A stretch of 64,000 nt of DNA from Fallopia convolvulus (Eukaryota > Streptophyta > Magnoliopsida > Caryophyllales > Polygonaceae), in contig OZ024735.1 in the NCBI GenBank assembly GCA_964016875.1, forward strand, positions 9,409,338 through 9,473,337, written 5' to 3'. Shown here piece by piece: positions 45,344 through 55,542 of the stretch. Under the pieces are notes generated by a model. That model had not been told where the DNA came from. It made no database searches and worked only from the letters and a program-made list of their open reading frames with translations. Both the position numbers and the translations under genes were made by a program. The first letter of the stretch is position 1, and every line of letters begins with the position of its first letter.

Positions 45344-46770
45344 CTTTTAATCGCCTCTCTCGGTGTGCGAGGGTCAAGAGATACAATTTATAACCCGACC
45401 CCGTTGTAGTACGTGGTGGGTGTCGAACACTCGGGAAGTCTACTCGATCGATGTGCCTAGATACTAGGGAGCTAGAAAGGAGAGCATAAAACAAAGAAAA
45501 CAGTCGGGACCGACACAGAGGTCACGTCGGGCCCAATGTTGGCGACAAGAGGAAGTCGGGACCGACGTAGGGTAAGTCGGGCCCGAGGTAGCTGGGTTTG
45601 TCGAACTTCAAAGATTAAAAGTAGATCTTGGGCTTTTGGGTTCCTTCTCTAGTAGATTAAGGCTTATCCACCCCAATTCAAACAATGAATGATGATCGGA
45701 CTAGGATCGAGTGCTTTCGCCCTCGTTCCAACCACTTCTACACATCGATCATTGGGGAAATCCCCTTCGAAGCAAGGTCTAGAGATCGACACATGTTCAC
45801 TTTCGCTACTTTGCCAATCTCAAGCCTTGATTCCCGACTTTCGCAAGGAATTGTAGCTCTATGTAGAGTGGGTTCCTGAGATCAATCACTCAAGGCTATG
45901 GAATTGGGGTCTCTAGCCCAAACCTAGCTAGGGTTTTCCCCCATAACCCAAGATCAAGGAGATCTACTCCATGTGGCAAACAAAGAAAGCAAACAAATCA
46001 AAAGGGAAAGCAATCAACATCATCAATCTCAAAACAAAGCAAAGTTTCATTCAAATCAAAAGCAATCCACAAATTCCAATCAAGGGTTTCTAAATCCACA
46101 AGATCAAAACAAAGCAAAGCTAATCTATCAACCAAACCTATCAATCTTCCTCTCCCTTGGCCGATTCTCTCTCTTCTCCTTCTCCTCTCCTTCCTCCTTG
46201 CTCTCCAAGAATCCTCTTGGCTCCCCTTGGAACCCCCCCCCCCTTTGTGAGAGAGCCCCCCTTTTTGTGTGTGTGTGTGAACCCCTTTCTTAGAAGACAA
46301 GAGGGCCTTTTATGGATTAAATGAGGGGCAAAAGTGGAAGTCCACAATTTCGTGCCTTGGAGCCCAAGTAGTTCGGTGACCGACTTGGACCGACACGGAG
46401 GACCTCGGGCCCGAGTTACTGTGCATCTCGGTCCGAGGTTGGAAACTTCAAAGTCGGGCCCGACATGGTTGCAACTCGGTCCGAACCTCGTTCCACCTTC
46501 TTCTTGTTGGCTTCTCTTGTTCTTCTTCATGGCTTGCTCCTCTCTTTCCTCCTTTGCTCGGGCCTTGCTCCATGTCTCGACCCTCCTTCAAATCGATCCT
46601 TGATCCATGCCAAATTACCTACAAAACACATAAAACGCGCGTAGTTTCCGAATCTCATAGAAATACGGGAACTAAGCTAAAAAGGAACAAAACACACAAG
46701 AAAAGGGGAAAAAGAAACATATTTACAAAGGAAATCACATATAAAAACACCACCAAATAGAGAGACATCA
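45344..46770 (-). repeat. 5' LTR of the Athila-type element (~1.43 kb)
   Basis: The sense strand starts TGATGTCTCTC at 46770 and runs to the primer site at 45341. It is the complete version of the truncated 3' LTR. Palindrome clusters lie at about 45503-45587 and 46373-46490. The region 45344-45487, absent from the other LTR, contains CTCTCTCGGTGTGCGAGGGTC. Confidence 0.9.
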
Positions 46771-49700
46771 TGCATCGGGCAAAAATTTTGTGTGCATAAA
46801 TCATCAGCCTTGATATATTGTATATGTGATATAACGGTAAAGAGGGGAAGTATGTAGCATACATGCATATATTAATGAATCTTAGTTTTTTTTCTTTATT
46901 TTATTATAATAACCCTATTTTTCTATAAGGGTATTTATGTAATTTCTCTTAATTATATTTTGTTTTGAAATAAATATATGTGGCTTTATTAAAAATTATA
47001 ACTGCACTATTTTATTAGCAAATAACCTATATAAGTTATTTGGATAAGTGGATCTTACCCAAATGGCCATAGTTATAATTTATAGGTCTTCTAAAACAAA
47101 TAAATGGATGATCAATTTATTTTCGTTATAATATGATAATAGAATTAAAAAGTATTCTTCTAGAATAAATTAATATTCTTATAAGTTTCCATACTTTAAA
47201 CTATTTAAATTAAAAAGATAGCTTATCTAATGAATAAATTCAATTTGAAAATTATAAAGGTATTATATCTTTAAGATTTTATTTTCTTATGAGGAACAAT
47301 TTTCTTAGAAGTTTATTCTTTAAAGATATGGGTGATTTATAAAAAAAATATTATTTTGAAACTACTTTTATTTTCCTCCTTCCTTCCTTGGTTGTTTTCT
47401 TATAGATTCAAATTCGAAAATCAAAGATTCCGCGCTATGATTGCGAGTCTATCCAACTAGAAAGTGAAGATATCGATTTCCTTAACCTCCACGAATCAAA
47501 AGCCCTATAAATTGATGCCCCATTTGCTCGAAATTCTCATATCTTAAACCGAAACCCTAGAATTGTGCCTCCTTCGTTAAAACTCGAAATTCTCCCAAAC
47601 CATGAATCCAATCCTAAAATTGAAGCCATTTTCGGAATCAAAATCCCGATTGAAAGTCCCGGATCTGCCCAGAAAAACAGAGCACAACGTTGCTCGTGAG
47701 GCGTTGGTGTCCGCCTCCTTTCGCCGTCGTCGGACCACCTACGCCTCCTCCACTGCCAACAGTAGAGAGAGGAGGTTTCAGCCTTCCAATTTTTGCCGGT
47801 CCCGTCCCGATCCGTCGCTGGAGCCGCCCTCACCAAGCCTCCAAAAACCCGATTGAAAACGTCGGATCAGTCCAGTGAAAAACAGAGCATGACTCGTCTC
47901 AATATTTCGGTGATATCTTCCTTGTTTCTCCAGCTTTTTATGAGTCGTTTAAACCACCATATTCTAGACTTCGAGACGGTTCCAACCATACCTTATACGC
48001 CTCGAACCGATTCATGACGAGGGAGAACGAGCCACTTGAATCTCGCTGAACTGCACACATCGTTCTGTCCGAACTGCCTCGTTAATTGGGGTTGTTCTCT
48101 CTCCATACACAACGAAAAATTTCCCACTTTATATCGTTAGAAAGCTCTCGAAGTCTCGGTTCCAACGCCTCTGTCCCCGTTCCATTTCGTTGTCTGTAGC
48201 ATCCTCAACAAGCAGAAAACTGAGGTAGTGTATGATTAGCCGTGAACAGTAACATGCACAAGGTTGAAGACGACTCCTCCGTTTCATTCCGTCCTGTTCG
48301 GTATTTTTTTTTCGACTCAATCAATTCAATAAATTAATTATTAAAATTATTTAATAAATATAAGGATTATATTTATTGAAGTTTATAATTTTAATTATTA
48401 TCGATCCGTTTAATTAATTTGCCCAATTAATTAAACTTTTTCGCATTTTCTAGTGCATCGTCTTTCTGCATTAAAGGTGATATCAAATCTTCGAGATGAT
48501 GAAGTCCATAAGAAAATTTCCGAATCTTGAATTTCGTATTCAAATCTAAGACACGTTCCCATACTTGCTCGGCTAGGTCTCTTGTTTGATTTGTGTGAAA
48601 AGTCTAATAACCATGTGTGTTTCCTTGATTGATGTGATTATGCGTAATATAATTCATGCATAAATATATCGAGTATGTTAGAAATATAATTATGAATGAA
48701 CTTGCATAAGCATTTAGTTATATTATTTAATAAGAATAAAATTAATAATAATATTGATAATAATAGTAGTAAATATTGTGTTATTAGGATACTACGATGA
48801 AGTAAGTCTTGCTCTCATCTGAATTCGTACTCGAGCTTGTCAAATTCGCCTGTAAAAATGGCAAGGAGGGCTTGGTGTTTGTGTGGCTATCCTCCCCTTT
48901 CCTGGAGCTTTGAGTATGATACAGTGAGTCAAGACTGAAATCAATAACTGAAAACATAATTTAGGTGCTTGACGTAGTGAAATTGATGACCTTATTTAGG
49001 TTGTGGTGTACTAGAATTGCTAGGCAACACTAGTTTTGTTTAGGTCTTGATGATTGTGGATTTATGTGTTTATCGTCTCGATTGAGACTTGTTTTGGGAT
49101 TAGCTTAGTACCCAGGGGAGTAAGCCATAGTTGCTCTGGACGCCTCTTTATAACATTCGCATTAGGATGGTCCTAAACCTTAATGATGGTCATGACCCTG
49201 CCCGTCTCATCCGAATATGAGGGGTGTAGCACCTAGCTAGTGCTCTTTGAAATTCCGGAATCGATCTTTTGGGACGTATGAGCCCACTCATCAGCACATA
49301 AGAGCCTCGATGGTTTAAAAATCGCAACTCTATGTGTATATGTGTGGTCATTAAAAAGATAATTGCGAGTAAGCACCATAAAGAACTTAGCCTAGTGTTG
49401 ACTACCGCTATTAATATCTTGGATTAAATCTTTGTGCTTGTTGTTATGTTTATTTTATTCTTACTTTAGAAATTCATTGAAAGTGTATGATCTTTGTTAG
49501 GAAAGATTCGACGTAAGGTATAGTGCATTAGATATTTTTTAAAATGTGCATTCACTATTATAATAATTATTATTTAATTAAATACTTTGACCTATATAAT
49601 ATTGGATTCGACCTAGCTGACCCCGTTGAGGGCTGACCACTTGTGGTACCAGGTATTAGCAAGCAACTAGCGTCAATCCAAGAGCACTCAAGGTGATGAT

Positions 49701-50023
49701 GAATGGAGCCCGTGATACTATACAAGAAGGTTTTATAAGTAGTTTTGTTTCATTTTCATTAAAGAAGTTTGATTTTGATACTTTAAAGTTCTAGTTAATA
49801 TTCTGCTGAGTTCGTCACATTGTTAAGAAAATTATTATTTGTAAAAGAAAGTTTGAATATAAATTGATTTTGCTTTCAAAAGTCTTCCGCTATTGTTCAT
49901 TATTACGATTTCATACACGTCTATACAAAAATTTAAACTGATGCAAAGCCTTGGGTGGCTTCGGACATTAAAATCCGAGGTCACTGGCGTGTGACATTCC
50001 CGAGATAATTTGGGGGTGTTACA
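46771..50023 (+). mobile_element. Long LTR resembling Tekay/Del chromoviruses (solo or truncated)
   Basis: Over 3 kb without a credible reading frame. It carries a TATA box in AGCCCTATAAATTGATGCC (47502-47520), GAAACCCTAGAA, and a CG-rich CCGCCTCCTTTCGCC stretch (near 47710). It ends GGGTGGCTTCGGACATTAA, then TGTGACATTCCC, GGGGGTGTTACA at 50023. The last ~35 bp form an imperfect inverted repeat. These are features I associate with long Tekay-type LTRs. No clear LTR start is seen: the left side abuts the Athila LTR, and 46771-47400 is simply AT-rich. Confidence 0.45.
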
Positions 50024-50218
50024 TTTATGAAAAAAAATTATATAAAAAAAATTTATACCGAAAATTTTATATTTTTTCTTAAAATTTATATTTTCTATAT
50101 AAAAAATTTGTATTTTAAAACCTTTTTTATGTATTTTTTATAAAAAAAATTAATATTTTCTAGCTAGTGTTCTAAAAAACGCTACGCGGACCCTAGACGG
50201 AGAGGGACCGCCTAGCAT
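50024..50218. other. AT-rich spacer and MITE-like fragment
   Basis: 50024-50160 is almost pure A/T. CTAGTGTTCTAAAAAACGC then ACGCGGACCCTAGACGG, ending GGGACCGCCTAGC, resembles in mirror orientation the fragment at 56717-56815. It looks like one end of a small DNA-transposon repeat interrupted by the Athila-like LTR. Confidence 0.35.
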
Positions 50219-51628
50219 TGATGATGTATTTTTCAGTCATTTTACCTATAAAAGAATCCTAACTTAACCAATCTGAGTAGAATGGTAAGCAAGGGTCGAT
50301 CCCACAGAGACTCGTGTAAATGTGTTATTGCTTAAGTGCCAAGTAACTAATATGAGGGGTTTTATTGAATGAGAATCTAAACTACTATGCAAAATTAGAA
50401 ACTAAATATGAATGCAAAGTTGATTGTAAATATATATGAGAGAAATATGTTCAACTAGTTAAATCCATCATAGATATGCTTATTGATCATTGATCCTTTC
50501 GATTCTCAATTCCCTTGAATAATCTATTGTGGATTATACTCCTACTAAGGATTATGACCCAAACTTCATAAATAGTTGAAAGAACTAACAGTCTAAACAA
50601 CCCTAATCATTTAACAACCTAAAACAACGTCTAGATTCAATTAAACGACAACTTTACGAATCAAGTTATCAATAGAAACAAACACTTAGAGCAAACAGAC
50701 ATCTAAGTTATTTATGGATTTATTCCCTTCTACAATTGAACAGCCCGAACGGGTCCAAACAATTATAGATGCTACTTTATCTAATCAACCCCGAACGGGC
50801 ATTAATCAGATTAGTTGTAAATTAACCTAGAAATTCTATTAGGTGATCAAGCTAACAAAACCCTAGAATAATTCTGATTCAATTAAGCACAGGGAATAAA
50901 ACCTATTCAAGTTGATGAGAATCAATCAAACCTCACAATAATATGCAATCTATGATTTCAATAACTAGTCAAACACAAAGAAATTAGCAATGCATAATTG
51001 AATTAAAATCAAACTTACAAAGGTTCAAAGGTTCTTCCTTCTGAGAAAACCCTAGCCTCCAAAAGTTGATCAAAAGTTATGAGAAAATAATCTAACATAA
51101 AGTATTTATATGTCTACTAAAAATAACCCCAAACATTATATCTTAAATCATATACTCGGCCAAAATACAAGCCCACAAACCCAAATGTCAAAGCCCAAAA
51201 CCATAGCTCGGCCCAAATTCACGCTCGCTGAAAAGCTCCGATTGCGCGGCATCAGCCCCCAAAAGCGCGACCGCGCTTTTTCCTCCCCGCGCTCTTGGCC
51301 ACCAGTTGGGATTGCGCGGGTTAACTTGCTCGGGATCAGCCCGAGCTTTCTCCTTAAGCTTGGCTTGGCTTCTTCCTTTCTTAGCTCTTCTCCACATCAT
51401 CCTAGCATATCCTAGCACTCCTTAGCTCGCTTGGCTCGTCTACCACCGCCATGGTCAATCTGTATTCGCCCCGTTGTTGCTCCTGAACCTAAAAACCTGT
51501 AAAACCGAGCAAACCAGCGCATAATACCCGATAACACAAAAACCTAAAAACTACATAAAAACTATCCTAAAACTAACTAAAACATATATAAAACATGCAA
51601 CTAAGCTATTCCTATATGCAAGCTATCA
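50219..51628 (-). repeat. 3' LTR of Athila-like fragment 3 (~1.4 kb)
   Basis: The sense start TGATAGCTTGCATATAGG lies immediately after the polypurine tract at 51634-51645. The far end is approximate, near TGATGATG at 50219, with GGGTCGATCCCACAGAG (plus) just inside. 51230-51340 has a GC-rich cluster with GATTGCGCGG twice, GCGCGACCGCGC and CTCGGGATCAGCCCGAG. Confidence 0.7.
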
Positions 51629-51633
51629 AATTC

Positions 51634-51667
51634 CCCCATGCTTAACCCTTGCTTGTCCTCAAGCAAG
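51634..51667 (-). other. 3' polypurine tract with adjacent hairpin, fragment 3
   Basis: In plus coordinates: CCCCATGCTTAA (51634-51645), two bases, CTTGCTTG (51648-51655), loop TCCT, CAAGCAAG (51660-51667). An 8-bp perfect stem with AGGA in the sense loop, the same design as 37443-37474. Confidence 0.85.
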
Positions 51668-52983
51668 ACATAAATCCAAGTCACACCACAGAAATGCAAT
51701 CTTACATCCATCTCAAGTCAAACAAGCATTTCACATATAATCAAAAACCCAACCAAGACTTCCTAGCATGCATTATGATAAGCAAAAAGTAAAGACCATT
51801 CATTCATTCTAGACCTTACCAAGGTAACTGTGTTTGCACTCGAACTCTCGAGTGTTTTAAGGACGTGTTTCACTCAAAATCAACTATGAAAACTAGACAA
51901 CCATATGCTTGCATCAGAGTTCTAAATCTCCACCGTCGGGGATCAAATACATAACAAAAATCAAGAGGTCTTCTTCCGGCTTGTAATGGGGCCAAGGTAA
52001 AGAGAAATTTGGTAGGGATCATATTTGGTCTGTGGTGCTAAATCCAGGATAAAGAACTAATCCTAACCCAAACTTCAACACTTTATTCCTCATAACACCT
52101 CCCAAACTTCCACTCTACTAACTCCTTACATTTACAATTAAACACTTTGCTTAATCTTCAACTCTTTTCTTACTTTATGAAGACTACTAACAATTTAACT
52201 GAACTTTTGCTTTGCTTTTGCAATAGACTTTTCATCTTCATTTTTTTTACTTTACTTTGCAACCAAGAGTTGTATTTCCTCTTTTCCTCCTTTTTCCTCA
52301 ACTTCCCCCATACTTACACATAACTCACACAAAACACAATCACAACCTAAAGTCCTAAATACCGGATTATGGGTCAAGCTTATTAGGCTAGGAATCATTT
52401 TGTGGAGCTAATAAAAACAGGCTTAAAGCTCAAAAGAAATAGGGGTGTCAAGAACATGGATCTTGTAAGGTAGGAAGGAAAATAATAGGCTTATAAAAAA
52501 CATTGCCTCAATCATTTTAATGTCATGCATTCAATCATATAAGCAGCCTTAAAAAAGAGTCATAACGCAAGTTCTAGAGCTAGATAATCATGGTGATACA
52601 CTCAAGAATATAGAGAACAAATATATCATGAAAGGTCAAAAATCTCACAAGGCTAATTTTTGTCTAGAACTTCAGAAAGAATCAAATACTCAAGCTAAAT
52701 ACATGCTCCATCCTATAATCAAGGTAAATAATCAATGATCATGCTTATATCATATCAACTTCATCAAATCATGCAAATCATGGGTTAGAATTTATACTTA
52801 ACTTAGAAACACAAGAGGAATCAAACAATGGGGAAATAAGAACCTAAATGCAATATTTTTGTATTTTTTTCAAATTTTTCTGATCTTTTTTTTCATTTTT
52901 CAAGGTTTTAATCAATGCATGCAAAAATTTTAAATATGACCTAAACTAATGCAACTATATGCAATGCACAAGTAATCCCCTTC

Positions 52984-53018
52984 CCCCATGCTTAAAACAT
53001 ACTTTGTCCCCAAAGTAT
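52984..53018 (-). other. Hairpin plus polypurine-like motif after the second ORF, fragment 3
   Basis: In plus coordinates: CCCCATGCTTAA (52984-52995), three bases, ATACTTTG (52999-53006), loop TCCC, CAAAGTAT (53011-53018). 8-bp perfect stem, GGGA in the sense loop, 37 bp beyond the ORF end at 53055. Confidence 0.85.
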
Positions 53019-53054
53019 AATAGAAAGTAAAGAGAAGAGAAAAACTCACAGAAC

Positions 53055-54317
53055 CTAGTTGTTTGGCGGGTAATAGGGCGGAAAATCTTGTGGTGGCGGT
53101 GGCTGGTACTCCGGTGGATACTCTGGCTGAGGTAGCTGATACGGTGGAAACTCTTGTCTTGGCGGCGGCTGGTATGGCGGAAACTGAGGATACGGAGGAT
53201 CTGGAAAGGCATATTGAGGATAAGACTGATGAGGTGGATAGCCCGCTGAACTCCATCCATCCAATCTAGTGTTGAGCAGTTTGAACTGCTCATCCTGGCA
53301 GGCCTGAAAAGCAGCAAGCTGCTGATCCTGATGAGTTTGATATGATGTAAACCTCTGATCCACATAGCCTCTAATACTCTAAAAGCTCTGATCGATATGA
53401 GATGACATGTCATTGTATCGATGCGTGTTGTCCAGCTGCATCTGTCTCATCATCTCCATCATCTGGTTGTACTGTGCATCAGAATACTGGTGATCACCTC
53501 CAGCAGGTCGAGACGGATCAAACTTCCTCTGCTGATCATCCTCCTCAAACTCATCATCCTCATCAGTGTCTACATCTTCAGCAGATTCTTCCTCTTCTTC
53601 TTCTCCAGCCATGGTGAAATCCTCATCCATCTCCTCTTCATCAGAATCCACCACAATAGGAACTGAAACCGTCTTTTTACCCCGAACCGGGCCCTTAACG
53701 GTATCCACATCTAAATCTTCAGCCTGAACTTCAATGAACCAGTTAGCAGGACTGTTCCCAATCTGCACTCGATGTCCATCAGGAAGCTTCATTACTCTCC
53801 CAAAATCACCAATCACCCAAAAATAAGAGTTCTTGTACTTATAGAGAGTGCCCATTTTCTTCAGCATGGTAAAGTCAATAGGCAAAGGCGGTATATCAAC
53901 ATGTAGCCTGCTCAGATCGACTCCAAAGTGCTTGGCTAGGAAAGTCACAATTCCACCAATACAAATAGCTCCACCGCCTTTGTTCCCAACATGAGCCATG
54001 TGGTGCATCAGCATAGCACCCAAGTTCAGTCTCTTCCTCTTCAAACAAGCAGCTAACACAGTGACATCTTTCTTGGGACAATTGTTTACCCCATCACCTC
54101 TTCCATTCAGAGTACTAGCAATAAACCGCTGGAAAACCTTAATAGCGGGATGAGTAATGGGAGAAGCCTTTTCTTTAGATGGCTCATACTTGGGTCTCCC
54201 TGTGATGGCTCTCCAGAAGTGCTTGTTAGCCCATGTAGCACTTGCCTCAGTCAGCACGACATCCTTTTCATAGAAGTAACTAAACCCAAACACCCGGTTG
54301 ACCTCTTTCAAGGTCAT
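53055..54317 (-). pseudogene. Athila second ORF, N-terminally truncated, one in-frame stop
   Basis: First in-frame Met at 54317. The globular part has FWRAITGRPKYEPSKEKA, VFQRFIASTLNGRGDGVNNC, LNLGAMLMHHMAHVGNKGGG and FLAKHFGVDLSRL. It is followed by a strongly acidic run (DSDEEEMDEDF, GEEEEEESAEDVD) and a Met/Gln-rich part. An in-frame TAG at 53379-53381 follows HIDQSF; the frame then stays open for 108 codons through DQRFTSYQTHQDQQ into a Pro/Tyr/Gln-rich tail that ends PPNN. Compared with 39180-40964 the N-terminal ~100 residues are missing at the breakpoint. No membrane segment. Function unknown; the family occupies the place of an env gene but shows no envelope features. Confidence 0.78.
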
Positions 54318-54621
54318 CTTCCTCCTAACACCTCCTAGCCCTTAACGGATGCCTAGATGTATCATCTCCGACCAAAGTGCATACGTCATTTTGGATGCAT
54401 ATAATATTAGTAGCATATGCATGACATATTGACATGATATATAACATTTTTAAAAGTAATATTTATTTTCTAATTAAGCTTATTATATTTTAAAAAAAAT
54501 TTAACCAAAAATATATTAATAATTATTTAAGGGTAAAGTTTATAGTAAAGGAAATTTAAGGGTGGAAAACAGAATTATCCTAAAACTAAGCCGACTTTCT
54601 CTTGTTGATATTGTAAGCTTA

Positions 54622-54771
54622 CGGTCTATTCGGCAGTAGCGTTTTGGGAGCGGAATTCAGCTAGATGGGTGGAATTTTGGAATTTTCAAGAAGCTCCTAC
54701 ACCCAAGCTTCTTGCTTTTCCGCTAGCTGAATTGGCCATTAAGCTTCAGCTAGAAAATGCCGAATAGAGCC
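54622..54771. mobile_element. Tourist-like MITE (150 bp), TSD TTA
   Basis: Terminal repeats CGGTCTATTCGGCA and TGCCGAATAGAGCC match at 12 of 14 positions, flanked by TTA at 54619-54621 and 54772-54774. The 3-bp TTA duplication suggests PIF/Harbinger. The interior is self-complementary in parts (GAAGCTCC, AAGCTTC; CAGCTAG, CTAGCTG). Confidence 0.7.
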
Positions 54772-54974
54772 TTATCATGTGCTTCTTTGCTAAGCTACAT
54801 AAGGGAACAAAAAAAACAGAGAGAAAGAGTTAGAAAATAGCGAAGGAATAAGAAGAAACAGAGAAGAGAAAAATCTTTGATTTTGTTTTTGTTTGTTGGT
54901 TTGGTACAAGATCTCTTCCATCGGGTTTTAATCTTGAAGTACAAGCGTGAAGAATACTAATTTTCTCTCTCATA

Positions 54975-55400
54975 TAATATGTCTCTAATTTTCTCTCTCC
55001 TATAAAATCTTTCACGACTATATAAGCGTTGATGCTAAACTTTCTCTCATCTAATACATATTGAACAATTAAGAGATAGCAAATGAACAAGTAATGTATT
55101 TGTCATGAACAAGTATTATTATATTATGGACGAACAATAATTTACGGAAATAATTACGTCTCTCTACAACTAAGCAACTACTCATTTATAATTGAACAAC
55201 TACAACAATGAACAACTAATACCTAACAATGAACAATTCATTTAATACTTGTTCATGATAAATTATTTACGTAAATTATTGTAAATCCATAATATAAAGA
55301 TACTTGTTCATAATAAATACATTACTTGTTCATTTGCTATATCTTAATTGTTTAGCATCAATGTTTATATAGACATTAGAGGATAGAGAAAATTAGAAAT
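54975..55400. repeat. Fold-back element, long inverted repeat
   Basis: The left arm has GATAGCAAATGAACAAGTAA then ATGAACAAGTATTATTATAT and ACAATAATTTACG. It is matched in reverse by the right arm around 55252-55345, and outer parts (GTTGATGCTAAAC, AATTTTCTCT) are mirrored to about 55400. Arms are roughly 150-180 bp with ~90% pairing by eye around a ~100 bp loop near 55205. Probably a MITE; ends and target duplication not resolved. Confidence 0.65.
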
Positions 55401-55542
55401 GGATAGATTTATTTGTTTTTCTTTTAATTCTAAAAAATCTTATCCATTAGATCTTTTTTAAATCCAAATGTTGAGGATCCTCCTAATTATCTACAGTAAG
55501 AACTCTCCTCACCTAATCTCAATCATATATATATATATATAA

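Larger units (their letters stand above)
36156..46770 (-). mobile_element. Athila-type Ty3/gypsy retrotransposon lacking RT, RNase H and integrase
   Basis: A 10.6 kb minus-strand element. Sense order: 5' LTR (46770-45344), tRNA-Asp primer site, gag, aspartic protease, a short gap with a conserved hairpin, second ORF, a long noncoding region, polypurine tract and 3' LTR (37437-36156). Only ~1.3 kb separates protease from the second ORF, and no reverse transcriptase, RNase H or integrase motif is seen. The element would therefore depend on another element to move. By eye the LTRs differ at about 15 of ~1,283 aligned positions, suggesting a fairly young insertion. The 3' LTR lacks its last ~144 bp, so there is no target-site duplication; TGCAT after 46770 has no partner on the left. 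Confidence 0.9.
50219..54335 (-). mobile_element. Athila-like element fragment 3: 3' LTR, noncoding region and second ORF
   Basis: In sense order: part of the second ORF (54317-53055), a hairpin plus polypurine-like motif (52984-53018), ~1.3 kb of conserved noncoding sequence, the terminal hairpin plus polypurine tract (51634-51667) and the 3' LTR (51628-50219). gag, pol and the 5' LTR are missing; the break near 54335 truncates the ORF N-terminus. LTR sequence and protein are clearly distinct from the element at 36156-46770, so this is a separate family. Confidence 0.82.

Noticed and set aside
47600..47880. Host gene with 5' exon after the TATA box at 47506
   Set aside because: Frames are short and overlapping without conserved domains, and the whole block ends in a retrotransposon-type LTR terminus.
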